This document shows positions 1-8,661 of a DNA stretch of 64,000 nt, piece after piece. A model generated the notes under the pieces. It was not told the DNA's origin and made no database searches. It saw only the letters and a program-made list of their open reading frames with translations. Positions within the stretch are counted from its first letter, which is position 1. Each line of letters begins with the position of its first letter. Position numbers and translations under genes: made by a program. Location: positions 19,069 through 83,068 of the forward strand of contig CAYVIN010000008.1 of NCBI GenBank assembly GCA_964451375.1, read 5' to 3'. The stretch is from JAGXQV01 sp964451375 (GTDB taxonomy: Bacteria > Pseudomonadota > Gammaproteobacteria > Burkholderiales > Sulfuricellaceae).

Positions 1-27
1 TCGCGCAAATCCTCGCCGCCTGCCGCC

Positions 28-579
28 GTGCCGCGTAAATTCTTCAGCAAGTGGCTACCCAGCCACGCCAGCGTCCGTAGCAATCCGATCATTCGCCGGT
101 TCGGGCCGCTGCTCGCCCACCACAACCTGTGGCATCTGCACCGCCGCTCGGTCGCCGGCGGGGTAGCGGTGGGGCTGTTTACCGGCCTGATTCCCGGCCC
201 TTTCCAGATGCTTGGCGCAGCGCTGTTTGCGATCATTTTTCGCGTCAATCTGCCGGTAGCGGTATTTACCACCCTCTACACCAATCCGCTCACCTTTGTG
301 CCGCTATACATCGTCGGCTACCAGATCGGAGCGCTGTTGACCGGTTATGACGGAAAAATGCCGGATATCGGCGGAGACTTTCAAGCGGCAGGCTGGACGG
401 ACATGCTGCCCGCCTTCGCGGCCTGGCTGGCCGGACTCGGCAAACCGCTGCTGGTCGGTGTCCCGACCTTGGGAATCATCCTTGCGGTGAGCGGTTACTT
501 CGCTGTGCGCGGCCTGTGGCGGTTATACGTGATAAGAGCGTGGCAAAAACGGAAAGCGGCTAGAAAATCAGTGGGCTAG
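28..579 (+). CDS. DUF2062 domain membrane protein
   Basis: The 183-residue product begins MPRKFFSKWLPSH and has the DUF2062 pattern: a basic N-terminus, a Gly-rich hydrophobic stretch (about residues 43-75, with GLFTGLIPGPFQML) and a second one around TNPLTFVPLY, then a C-terminal hydrophobic segment (about 140-163) and a basic tail. This suggests an integral inner-membrane protein; the family has no settled function. The start is a GTG. No clear ribosome-binding site is visible and the reading frame stays open to the left edge, so an upstream start cannot be excluded. DUF2062 genes often sit beside lolCD in Betaproteobacteria, which fits this position, convergent with lolD. Confidence 0.85.
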   Translation: MPRKFFSKWLPSHASVRSNPIIRRFGPLLAHHNLWHLHRRSVAGGVAVGLFTGLIPGPFQMLGAALFAIIFRVNLPVAVFTTLYTNPLTFVPLYIVGYQIGALLTGYDGKMPDIGGDFQAAGWTDMLPAFAAWLAGLGKPLLVGVPTLGIILAVSGYFAVRGLWRLYVIRAWQKRKAARKSVG

Positions 580-599
580 CAATCTGTCAATCAGAAACG

Positions 600-632
600 A
601 AGGGTGGGAGGGCCTCCTCCCGGATTTCCGCG
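600..632. terminator. GC-rich hairpin between convergent genes
   Basis: Between the ends of the DUF2062 gene and lolD lies GGGAGG-GCCT-CCTCCC (about 606-621), a six-base-pair stem with a four-base loop. There is no T tract, so intrinsic termination is only a guess. The motif GGTGGGAGG..C also occurs at 62379-62403 and, inverted, at 62492-62515, so it may instead be part of a dispersed repeat. Confidence 0.3.
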
Positions 633-658
633 CAACCTAAGCGGCGCTCACCGCCATC

Positions 659-1336
659 TCACCTTTCTCCCAACACCCCATCGACCAGTCTGAGTATGCG
701 GTCGGTTTTACCGGCGAGTTCGAGGTCGTGGGTGACGATGACGAAGCTGGTGCCGAGTTGGCGGTTGAGTTGCAGCATCAGGTCGAACACCCCCTGAGCG
801 GTAGTGCGATCCAGGTTGCCGGTGGGTTCGTCGGCGAGGACGCAGGCGGGACTGGTGACCAGGGCGCGCGCCACGGCGGCGCGCTGACGTTCGCCGCCCG
901 ACAGTTCGCCGGGCGTATGGCGAAGGCGGTGCGCCAACCCGACCCGTTCCAGCATGGCGGTCGCCTGGGCATGGGCTTCGGCTTTGCCCAGGCGGCGAAT
1001 CAGCAGCGGCATGGCGACGTTTTCCAGCGCGCTGAATTCGGGGAGCAAATGGTGAAACTGATAAATGAATCCCAGCGAATGATTGCGCACTTCGCCGCGA
1101 TCCTCCTGGCTCAAGGTGCGCAGGTCGCGCCCCATGATGGCAATCTCGCCCGAGGTAGGGTCATCGAGGCCGCCGAGAAGGTGCAACAGGGTGCTTTTCC
1201 CGGAGCCCGACGCGCCGACGATGGCAACCCTTTCGCCGCGCTCGATGGATAACGTGACGCCGTGCAACACCGGCACTTCCAGGTCACCCTGGCGGTAGGT
1301 TTTATAGAGATTAGTGCAGGAAAGAACTTGATTCAT
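659..1336 (-). CDS. lolD: Lipoprotein-releasing ABC transporter ATPase LolD
   Basis: This is the ATPase of the LolCDE complex, which extracts outer-membrane lipoproteins from the inner membrane and hands them to LolA. The 225-residue product shows Walker A (GASGSGKST), the signature motif (LSGGERQR), Walker B (CVLADEPTGNLD) and the H-loop (VIVTHD). I chose the ATG at 1336 (MNQVLSC); a GTG two codons upstream, at 1342, is also in frame. The gene is normally directly coupled to lolC; here a restriction-modification system lies between them, and lolD begins about 10 bp after the endonuclease stop codon. Its expression may therefore depend on readthrough across the inserted genes. Confidence 0.95.
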   Translation of the reverse strand: MNQVLSCTNLYKTYRQGDLEVPVLHGVTLSIERGERVAIVGASGSGKSTLLHLLGGLDDPTSGEIAIMGRDLRTLSQEDRGEVRNHSLGFIYQFHHLLPEFSALENVAMPLLIRRLGKAEAHAQATAMLERVGLAHRLRHTPGELSGGERQRAAVARALVTSPACVLADEPTGNLDRTTAQGVFDLMLQLNRQLGTSFVIVTHDLELAGKTDRILRLVDGVLGER

Positions 1337-1346
1337 AGTCACACAC

Positions 1347-2300
1347 TCATTGGGCTTTCACGTAAGGGCCTAGAAATCTCTCACCGTTGAAATGGATGAG
1401 GTGTGATGGGGCTTCCGCAACCCAGACCTCGGTTTCCCAAGCGATTTCGCCAACGTATCGCGCCATCAGCGCACGGGAAGGAAATGCTGTCACATAAACC
1501 AATCCAGCGGACGATCCGGCGAACAGCCGCGATAACTCGTCATGACGCTTTCCGTCAACGGGGCCATGACTGGTAACGGATTCTATCAGCAGCAGCCAAT
1601 TCCGCTCAGGACAATAAATCACCACATCGGGCATCTTGCCGTGGGAATCGATAGCGACACCCAACCTAGTTAGCAAAGCACTATCGAAGTATCCCCATTT
1701 GTCGCCAGTGTCTCCCGCGTAAATCAGGAGGCCGCCAGGAACAAAGCTCGGGCCAAAGTTTTCGATGATGGCCTTGATCAACTCACTGTGCTCGCCCGGG
1801 CTTAATTGGATTTCAGCACCCGGCCTGATAATTACCGGAATGCGCTGCATTTCCCTCTCTTTCGCATAGCGGGCCGCCAGAGTTTGGCGGATCGAAAGAT
1901 ACGCGGCCAATTTCTTCGGCCATGCCTTCGTGCCGAATGCTCTAAGCAAGGTAAGCGCTTCCGGTTCTAACTGGTAAACGAATTTGGGGCTATTGACGGG
2001 GCGGGATGGGCTGTCAGGGTTAGGAATCGCCATACCGGCATCGACAAATTGATGAACCGTCTGGCGACGAAAGGTTTCGCGAGTGTTCGGTTTGTAAGTC
2101 GTCCCATAATGGCTATGGCTAAATTCCATCATCGGCGTAATGCCAATCAGAGGGTTATCCGCCTGCCGCCATGACTTGCCGGGGGTAATTCCGGCCAGGG
2201 CCAACAAACAAAGCGCCGAACGCTCGTTCTGCTGCGCACGGGGAAATCCGAGATCCACCAGAATTCTCAAAGCGTCATCGATATTCTTATGAACGCTCAT
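1347..2300 (-). CDS. BsuBI/PstI-family type II restriction endonuclease
   Basis: The 317-residue product has the C-terminal features of the BsuBI/PstI endonuclease family: a DVVIYCPERNWLLLIE stretch, then VTSHGPVDGKRHDEL, an acidic-Glu-Lys nuclease arrangement, preceded by an N-terminal DNA-binding region. Known members cut CTGCAG; that specificity is inferred from family only. The start is the ATG at 2300 (MSVHKN), which overlaps the methyltransferase stop as ATGA, so the two are translationally coupled with the methyltransferase first. Base composition is less GC-rich than flanking lol genes, in line with horizontal acquisition. A longer in-frame start at 2363 lies inside the methyltransferase and is unlikely. 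Confidence 0.85.
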   Translation of the reverse strand: MSVHKNIDDALRILVDLGFPRAQQNERSALCLLALAGITPGKSWRQADNPLIGITPMMEFSHSHYGTTYKPNTRETFRRQTVHQFVDAGMAIPNPDSPSRPVNSPKFVYQLEPEALTLLRAFGTKAWPKKLAAYLSIRQTLAARYAKEREMQRIPVIIRPGAEIQLSPGEHSELIKAIIENFGPSFVPGGLLIYAGDTGDKWGYFDSALLTRLGVAIDSHGKMPDVVIYCPERNWLLLIESVTSHGPVDGKRHDELSRLFAGSSAGLVYVTAFPSRALMARYVGEIAWETEVWVAEAPSHLIHFNGERFLGPYVKAQ

Positions 2301-3790
2301 AAAACGCTCTCCAACTTGGCATCTATCCGTTCCTGCGATAGTTCGTCTTGTTCCGACGCCCACTCCCCCAGCGCAATCAGCAAATCACGGCTAGGATACT
2401 TAATCATCCGCAAATCGGTCACGTTCACCTGAGTATGTCCACTAAACCGGCGAAAGTTCTCATCAACCACTGTGGAATTCAAGAATACGACCAAGCCGCG
2501 CGCCAAATTTTCCGGCAATCCTTGCTTATCCAGGTGAAAAACATTCAGGTGGTTCTCAAATCCCAATAATGATGAGGCAAATACATCAGGGCACACCAAA
2601 CCTGCCACGATACGGCGTTTTTCCTCTTTGGATGAAAAACGCCTTACCACAGCGTAAAAGCCATTTGGGTAAAGCCACTTATCTGTTTCCGGGTGGCGCA
2701 TCAACGCATTGGGCTTCTTCATCCCAGGCTTCGGCCACTCGATGGATAGCCCGGTGAAATGGCCAGGGTAAAGCAAGGGGACGCTCCCCTGCTCAGGCAT
2801 CTGGCGCAGATGTTCTTTCACACGAAAATCGACAACCGGCCCGGTCGAAACATCGACGCCGATATCCGCAAGCGAATAGCGCAAAAACGGGGATAGCTCC
2901 TTGATATTGCGAACCGGCGAGAGCGGAACGTGAATAAAGCGTTCGATATCGTCCGGGAAAACAATCTGGTCGAATGGATACGCATGGGCCTCAAGATCGG
3001 CAAAGCTGTCATCCATAGAGGTCGATACCGTCACGTCGGCTTGGCGTCCTCCCCGTTCAAGCAAGATGATGATGTTTTCCTGCAATACCTTGTCATCCTT
3101 GAATGCCTTATCGCGCGCGGAGAACAAGTGCATATGCCGTATTGCCGCATGTGCAAGGACAAATTCACGAAAAGGACGGTAATAAGGGCCATTGCAGAAA
3201 CTGCGGGGAATAATTGCGGCAACTTGCCCACTCTGCTCCATCAGAGCCAAGGCTAGCGCGACAAATGCCGAATAGAGATTGACGGTTTCGATACCAATCT
3301 CGCGGAGCAAAAGCCGATAGCGAGAATGACTGCCAATCTTCTTGTATGGCGGGTTGAGGATGGCGAAATTAAATCTTTCTGATTTACCGAATTGAATCAG
3401 GTTGACGGCATTTTCAATAAAGTCATCCCGAATCATATGAGCAGTTAACGTTATCCCCTCTTCCCTGAACAACGCCTGATAACACGCTATCTCCTGAGAA
3501 AGATAAGTTGCCAGAAATTCGTCAATCTCATAAAGGTTCGCCTCAATATCTGTTGTTTGGTTCTTGGATTTTCTCAGTGCCTCAAAAAATGCAACCGTCA
3601 ACGACCCGACCCCGGCGCCCGCATCGAGAAGACGTATGGATCGAATACCCGAAAAATCAAAAAGCCCTGCCATAAACCCCGCTGTACTCTGCGGCGTCAG
3701 AAACTGACCATAATCTGCCCGTTTGCCCAAAACCAGCCTTGCGGATGCTTCAAGTCGCGCCTTTTCAATCCGTGGTTGGATATGTTGCAT
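2297..3790 (-). CDS. Type II N6-adenine DNA methyltransferase (PstI/BsuBI type)
   Basis: The 497-residue product is the modification partner of the downstream endonuclease. Motif I (LLDAGAGVGSLT, about residues 54-65) binds S-adenosylmethionine, and motif IV (ILNPPYKK, about 145-152) is the NPPY catalytic motif of N6-adenine methyltransferases. The C-terminal half, with SGHTQVN near the end, fits a target-recognition domain. It lies 28 bp after the lolC stop and has AGGAG-like sequence too far upstream to be sure which site is used. Same orientation as lolC and lolD, so the pair may be carried on lol transcripts. Confidence 0.88.
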   Translation of the reverse strand: MQHIQPRIEKARLEASARLVLGKRADYGQFLTPQSTAGFMAGLFDFSGIRSIRLLDAGAGVGSLTVAFFEALRKSKNQTTDIEANLYEIDEFLATYLSQEIACYQALFREEGITLTAHMIRDDFIENAVNLIQFGKSERFNFAILNPPYKKIGSHSRYRLLLREIGIETVNLYSAFVALALALMEQSGQVAAIIPRSFCNGPYYRPFREFVLAHAAIRHMHLFSARDKAFKDDKVLQENIIILLERGGRQADVTVSTSMDDSFADLEAHAYPFDQIVFPDDIERFIHVPLSPVRNIKELSPFLRYSLADIGVDVSTGPVVDFRVKEHLRQMPEQGSVPLLYPGHFTGLSIEWPKPGMKKPNALMRHPETDKWLYPNGFYAVVRRFSSKEEKRRIVAGLVCPDVFASSLLGFENHLNVFHLDKQGLPENLARGLVVFLNSTVVDENFRRFSGHTQVNVTDLRMIKYPSRDLLIALGEWASEQDELSQERIDAKLESVL

Positions 3791-3818
3791 GTCTGGAGCC
3801 TATTTCAGGAGATTTTCA

Positions 3819-5063
3819 TCACTCATAACGCAGCGCCTCCGCCGGATTGGTGCGCGAAGCGCGCCAGCTGGGATACAGCGTCGCCAGCAGGGTCAGGACG
3901 AACGAGACGACACCGATGATGGCGACATCGCCCCATTGCAATTCGGAAGGCAATTCGCTGATGTAATACACGTCCTTGGCGAGAAACTGGATGCCCAGCA
4001 GGTGTTCGATGGCCGGGACGATCACGTCGATATTGAGGGCGGTAATCACCCCCGAGACGACGCCGATGCAGGCGCCGATCACCCCGATCAACGCGCCCTG
4101 GATGATGAAAATTTTCATGATGCTGCTCGGCGATGCGCCGAGGGTGCGCAGGATGGCGATGTCAGCCTGTTTATCGGTCACCGCCATCACCAGGGTGGAG
4201 ACGATGTTGAAGGCGGCCACCGCAACCACCAGCGAGAGAATGATGAACATCATCTTTTTTTCGATCTGCACGGCGCGGAAAAAATTGGCGTGGGCGCGCG
4301 TCCAGTCGCCGGCATGGATGCCCGGCGGGAAGGTGAGATTGAGTTCGCGGGCGACACGCGGCGCTGCGAAGAGTTCGGCGAGTTTGAGGCGCACCCCGCT
4401 GACCTGGTTTTCCATGCGGTAGAGGCGGGCGGCATCGTCGAGGTGGATGAGCGCCAGGCCGTTATCGTATTCAAACATGCCGATTTCAAACACCCCGACC
4501 ACGTTGAATTGTTTCATGCGCGGCGCAACCCCGGCGGGGGTGACCTGCCCCTGCGGGGCGATCAGCACCACTTTGTCGCCCAACCCGACACGCAGGGCGC
4601 GGGCGATGTCGATGCCGAGTACGATGCCGAATTCGCCGCCGCGCAAATTGTCGAGGCTGCCGGCTTTCATGTGGCTGCCGATGTCGGCGACCTTGGCTTC
4701 CATTTCGGGAAGGATGCCGCGCACGATGGCCCCACGTACTTCTGCGCCGAACGAAAGTAATCCCTGGGCGCTGATGTAAGGCGCGGCGGCGCGGACTTCC
4801 GGGTGTTTGGCGGCAAATTCGGCAACCTGCGGCCAGTCGGTGAGGCGGTCGTAATCGCCGCTGATTTCGATATGCGAGGCGACGCTCAGGATACGGGTGC
4901 GCAATTCGGTCTGGAACCCGTTCATCACCGACAACACCACGATCAGCGCCCATACCCCGAGCGCGATGCCCAGCATGGAAATCAGCGAGATGAAGGAGAT
5001 GAAATGATTGCGGCGTTTGGCCCGCGTATAACGCAGGCCGATGAATAACTCGAAAGATTGCAT
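3819..5063 (-). CDS. lolC: Lipoprotein-releasing permease LolC/LolE
   Basis: The 414-residue product is the LolC/E-type permease of the lipoprotein export complex. It has one N-terminal membrane helix (about 22-48, with SMLGIALGVWALIVVLSVMN), a large periplasmic domain (about 50-265) and three C-terminal helices (about 270-405), as usual for the family, including the IGVIGACIG region and a conserved NPAEALRYE end. Its ATG at 5063 is only 6 bp after the stop of the GGDEF gene, and the gap is a C-run with no ribosome-binding site, so translation is probably coupled to the upstream signalling operon or initiated from a site inside it. Confidence 0.93.
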   Translation of the reverse strand: MQSFELFIGLRYTRAKRRNHFISFISLISMLGIALGVWALIVVLSVMNGFQTELRTRILSVASHIEISGDYDRLTDWPQVAEFAAKHPEVRAAAPYISAQGLLSFGAEVRGAIVRGILPEMEAKVADIGSHMKAGSLDNLRGGEFGIVLGIDIARALRVGLGDKVVLIAPQGQVTPAGVAPRMKQFNVVGVFEIGMFEYDNGLALIHLDDAARLYRMENQVSGVRLKLAELFAAPRVARELNLTFPPGIHAGDWTRAHANFFRAVQIEKKMMFIILSLVVAVAAFNIVSTLVMAVTDKQADIAILRTLGASPSSIMKIFIIQGALIGVIGACIGVVSGVITALNIDVIVPAIEHLLGIQFLAKDVYYISELPSELQWGDVAIIGVVSFVLTLLATLYPSWRASRTNPAEALRYE

Positions 5064-5069
5064 GGGGGG

Positions 5070-6362
5070 TTAAATACTCGCCATCCGGTAGCTGTTGCGA
5101 CCTTCCTGTTTGGCCCGATACATCGCTTCGTCGGCCTGTTTGATGAGCATGTCGGGTTTGTCGCCGTCGCGGGGATATACCGCAATGCCGATGCTGGTGG
5201 TCACGGTAAAATCGCGCCCGCCCAGCTTGACCGGCTCACGCATCGATTCGAGCACTTTTCCGGCCAGGAAGGACAGGTTGTCGAGCTGTTTGATCCTGGG
5301 CAGCAGCAGTACGAATTCATCGCCCCCCAGGCGCGCCACGGTGTCGCCTTTGCGCACACTGATTTTCAGGCGGGAAGAGACCTCGCGCAACAACTGGTCG
5401 CCGGCGTCGTGCCCCAGGGTATCGTTGATTTCCTTGAAATGATCGAGATCGAGAAACATCACCCCGAGCATTTCGCCCTCGCGGCGCGCGTGGAGCAGGC
5501 CCTGGGTAAGGCGGTCATGGAACAACTGGCGGTTGGGCAAGCCGGTTAAAACGTCGTGATAGGCCTGGTAACGCACCAGTTCTTCGTGGCGCTTGCGTTC
5601 GGTGATGTCGAACAACACCGACACGTAATGGGTGATCCTGCCGTCATCGTTGCGCACGGCGGAGATGGTCTGCCAAGCGAGGAATACGTCGCCGCTCTTG
5701 CGTTTGTTCCAGATTTCACCGCGCCATTGGCCGGCGGAGGACAGTTGCGCCCACATGTTCTGGAAAAATTCGGCGCTATGGAATTTGGAACGCAAGAGAT
5801 TGGGGTTCCTGCCGACGATTTCTTCGGCAGTGAACCCGGTAATCGAGGTAAACGCTGGATTCACCGACACCACGTTGGCGTCGGCGTCGGTCACCATCAC
5901 ACCTTCGAGGACATTTTCAAAGACCTTGGCGGCAAGGCGCAGGTTTTCCTGGGAAATCGCCGCCTGCCGCTCCAATTCTCCGACCTTGATGGCATTACGC
6001 AACACCCGCGCCAGGTTGTCGGGAGACAGACGCGCCTTGGCCAGGTAGTCCGTCGCGCCAGCGCGCATCAGATCCACCACCAGGCCTTCGTCGCCCTGTC
6101 CGGTCAACATCACCACCGGGGTTTTTATGCCCCGTGAACGCATGTTTTGCAGCTTGTTGAGACCATTGTCCCGGCCCAGCAGGTAATCGAGGAAGATCAC
6201 ATCCGCCGGTTGTCCGACCGCCTCGTCGAAACCGGCTTCCAGCCCCGACAGGCATTCCAGTTCAACCCGGTAGCCGGGCACGTCTTCGAGAAAACGCCGC
6301 AACAATTCCTGGTCGGCGGGATCGTCGTCGATGGCGAGGATTTTTAAGCTAACGCCGGACAT
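5070..6362 (-). CDS. REC-PAS-GGDEF diguanylate cyclase
   Basis: This response regulator is predicted to make c-di-GMP. Domains in the 430-residue product: receiver (about 5-125, with LAIDDDPADQ and phospho-acceptor Asp in VIFLDYLLG), PAS (about 145-255), GGDEF (about 265-425). The catalytic motif GGDEF is intact, and RKGD lies five residues before it, matching the RxxD inhibitory site, so product feedback is likely. The ATG at 6362 lies inside the end of the upstream receiver gene (19-bp overlap), giving tight coupling. A longer start at 6404 would overlap the neighbour more and adds unrelated residues. Last signalling gene of the minus-strand operon. Confidence 0.92.
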   Translation of the reverse strand: MSGVSLKILAIDDDPADQELLRRFLEDVPGYRVELECLSGLEAGFDEAVGQPADVIFLDYLLGRDNGLNKLQNMRSRGIKTPVVMLTGQGDEGLVVDLMRAGATDYLAKARLSPDNLARVLRNAIKVGELERQAAISQENLRLAAKVFENVLEGVMVTDADANVVSVNPAFTSITGFTAEEIVGRNPNLLRSKFHSAEFFQNMWAQLSSAGQWRGEIWNKRKSGDVFLAWQTISAVRNDDGRITHYVSVLFDITERKRHEELVRYQAYHDVLTGLPNRQLFHDRLTQGLLHARREGEMLGVMFLDLDHFKEINDTLGHDAGDQLLREVSSRLKISVRKGDTVARLGGDEFVLLLPRIKQLDNLSFLAGKVLESMREPVKLGGRDFTVTTSIGIAVYPRDGDKPDMLIKQADEAMYRAKQEGRNSYRMASI

Positions 6363-6820
6363 GCCGGTTCCTCCGAAGATGGCAAACGCACGATATCCAG
6401 CCAATATTCCTCAATCGCGCGCACTACCTTGATAAATTCATCGATGCCACTGGGCTTGACAATATACGAGCAAGCCCCGTTGTCGTAACTTTGCAACATG
6501 TCTCTTTCCTGTTGGGAGGTGGTCAGCACGATGACCGGGATACGCGCCAGCCGAGGCTCGTTACCGATTCGTTCAAGCACTTGGCGTCCGGTCAGGCGGG
6601 GCAGGTTAAGGTCAAGCAAAATCAGATCGGGAAGCGGGTTGCTGCGACCATCGGCGAATTTGGCGCGGCGCAGCAGATAGTCGAGCGCTTCCTCACCGTC
6701 TTCGACGATCCGCAAATCATGGGGAACGGTTCCTTCCAGCAGGGCGCGCCGGGTCAGTTCCTGATCGCCCGGATCATCTTCCACCAGCAGGATCACTGCC
6801 TTTTTTGCCCGGTTGAACAT
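6344..6820 (-). CDS. Rcp1-like single-domain response regulator
   Basis: The 158-residue product is a stand-alone receiver: acidic pair in ILLVEDDPGDQ, phospho-acceptor Asp in LILLDLNLPRLTG, switch Thr in VIVLTTS and the conserved Lys in YIVKP. The insert with LLRRAKFADGRSNPLPD is typical of the Rcp1 type that pairs with phytochrome-like kinases. The two kinases upstream carry the matching H-box style (SHDLQEP). With no output domain it may act as a phosphate shuttle or by protein contact, possibly toward the adjacent REC-PAS-GGDEF protein. The true start is ATG 6820 (MFNRAKK); the longer open frame upstream is antisense noise over the kinase gene. Confidence 0.9.
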   Translation of the reverse strand: MFNRAKKAVILLVEDDPGDQELTRRALLEGTVPHDLRIVEDGEEALDYLLRRAKFADGRSNPLPDLILLDLNLPRLTGRQVLERIGNEPRLARIPVIVLTTSQQERDMLQSYDNGACSYIVKPSGIDEFIKVVRAIEEYWLDIVRLPSSEEPACPALA

Positions 6821-6887
6821 CGCTTCGCTCCAAAAAAATAAACCGCGTTGACTGCTGATTAACCCGCCCGAGTATATCGCAATTCGA

Positions 6888-8636
6888 TCACGACTGGTCG
6901 GGCAGGCGGAAGCGGAACCACGCCCCCTGGCCTTCGCCGGACTCCACCCAGATACGCCCGTGGTGGCGCTCGACGGCTTTGCGGCAGATCGCCAGACCGA
7001 TCCCGGTGCCTTCATACTGACCACGTCCGTGCAGACGTTTGAAAGGCAGAAATATCTGCTCGGCATACTCGGGGTTGATGCCGATGCCATTGTCGCGCAC
7101 CCCGAGTATCCAGGCATCCTTGTCGCGCTGCGCATCAAGATGGATGCGTGGCGAATTTTCGTTGTATTTTATGGCGTTACTGATGAGGTTCTGGTATAGC
7201 TGGGTAAGCAACGTCGCATCGCCCATCACTTCCGGCAGCGGATCGCGAGTCACCACCGCGCCTTTTTCCGCAATCCGCAACACCAGGGTTTCCAGCGCGG
7301 CGTTCACCACGTCTTCGAGGTTGAGCCGCACCGGGGTAATCTCGCGATTGCCGGCGCGCGACAGGGCGAGCAGGTCTTCCACCAGCATCCTCATACGCGC
7401 CGCCGCCTCGGAGATGAACTGCAAATCCTTGGCGGCGCGTTCCGGCAGATTGCCGCCCAAATCACGCTCCAGCCATTCGCTGAAAATCACCAGTTTGCGC
7501 AGTGGCTCCTGCAAATCGTGACTGGTTACGTAGGTGAATTCGTTGAGTTCGGCATTAAGCTGGGAAAGTTTGTTCATTTGCCGGGACAATTCCTCGTCAA
7601 AACGGGAACGGGCTTCATCCCCTTTTATGACGTTATCCATCAAGGTTCCCAAGGCCCGCGCAACCTTGCTCAATTCGTCGCCTACCCCCCCATCCGCCGC
7701 CTCAAGGTGGCCTTCGATGTCCCCGACTATCTCGCGGCGTTCGGCAAACAGGCGGGTTGCACTATTGAGCGCGGCGGCGCGCCGCGTCACTCCGGTCAAC
7801 CAGCGCCCCAGCACCAGAAGCAGAAACACGCTAAGCAGGAAATACAGGAGCAGACTGGCTGCGGCGACTTCGTTGAAAGTGATGGGCCGCTCGACGCGCT
7901 GCCGAATCACCAGCGCCAGTTCCGGGCCGGTTTCCCGCTCCCACGGCACGGCGTATTGCTCGTAGCGTATTTCGCCGAGAAGCTGCGCGCCCCGGAGGCT
8001 GGCGTCAACATTTTCCCGCGCCCCTTCGCCCAGCGAGGTGGCCGCCAGTACACCTTGCCAGACCAGAAACAGATCGGTGTCGGGAAACACGTTGCCGTAC
8101 AACAACGCATTGTTGAGCGGCTTGAACAGCAGCAGCCAGCCCATTCCCGACTTGCCCAGCCAGACCGGTTGCCGATACACCCGATAGAGGGCGCGGCGCG
8201 GCGCGTCGAAATACCATCCGGCGTACCCTTTCATTTCCAGGCTGGCCGGCATGAACTGACTGTGCGGGCCGTGGCGAAACACCGCCGCGCCGTTGCGCCC
8301 AGTAATCATGATGTCGCTGAATAGCGGGTTGCCGCTTTGCGCGGTGAAATAGCTGCCCAGCAGCATCTGCCGGTTGGCCTCGTCTTCCAGAATGCGCATG
8401 AATTCGATGCGCGCCTTGACCAGCACGGCTTCGCGTTCCCAACTGGTTTCCAGTTGACGGATGCGCGTCAGGTAATGAAGCGACGTGCCTTCCTTCTTGA
8501 GCCCGATGGTTTTTTCGGTGGTGGCGTTGTAAAACCATACCCCGGCAATCAGCGTCAGGAGCATCGCCGCACCCAGCGCCAGGGATAACCGGAGCGCCGC
8601 CTGACGGCGCAGGGAGGCGTGTTGTTCCGGCATCAT
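6888..8636 (-). CDS. Membrane sensor histidine kinase with HAMP domain
   Basis: The 582-residue product starts MMPEQ at 8636. It has a membrane helix (about 16-36), an extracytoplasmic region of about 215 residues of no recognised family, a second helix (about 255-278, LLLYFLLSVFLLLVLG), a HAMP-like linker, HisKA (phospho-acceptor His in VTSHDLQEPLRKL) and HATPase_c (N box NLISNAIKYN, then DNGIGI and GTGIGLAI). There is no receiver or HPt domain, so it must act in trans; the Rcp1-like receiver 67 bp downstream is the obvious partner. It starts 25 bp after the upstream kinase and its C-terminal half is closely similar to that kinase, suggesting duplication. Confidence 0.9.
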   Translation of the reverse strand: MMPEQHASLRRQAALRLSLALGAAMLLTLIAGVWFYNATTEKTIGLKKEGTSLHYLTRIRQLETSWEREAVLVKARIEFMRILEDEANRQMLLGSYFTAQSGNPLFSDIMITGRNGAAVFRHGPHSQFMPASLEMKGYAGWYFDAPRRALYRVYRQPVWLGKSGMGWLLLFKPLNNALLYGNVFPDTDLFLVWQGVLAATSLGEGARENVDASLRGAQLLGEIRYEQYAVPWERETGPELALVIRQRVERPITFNEVAAASLLLYFLLSVFLLLVLGRWLTGVTRRAAALNSATRLFAERREIVGDIEGHLEAADGGVGDELSKVARALGTLMDNVIKGDEARSRFDEELSRQMNKLSQLNAELNEFTYVTSHDLQEPLRKLVIFSEWLERDLGGNLPERAAKDLQFISEAAARMRMLVEDLLALSRAGNREITPVRLNLEDVVNAALETLVLRIAEKGAVVTRDPLPEVMGDATLLTQLYQNLISNAIKYNENSPRIHLDAQRDKDAWILGVRDNGIGINPEYAEQIFLPFKRLHGRGQYEGTGIGLAICRKAVERHHGRIWVESGEGQGAWFRFRLPDQS

Positions 8637-8661
8637 GGCGCGTTTTCCCGTGTAAACAACG

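Noticed and set aside
3723..4760. 345-residue plus-strand open frame over lolC
   Set aside because: His/Asp-rich shadow of lolC in the opposite strand; lolC itself has full family motifs.
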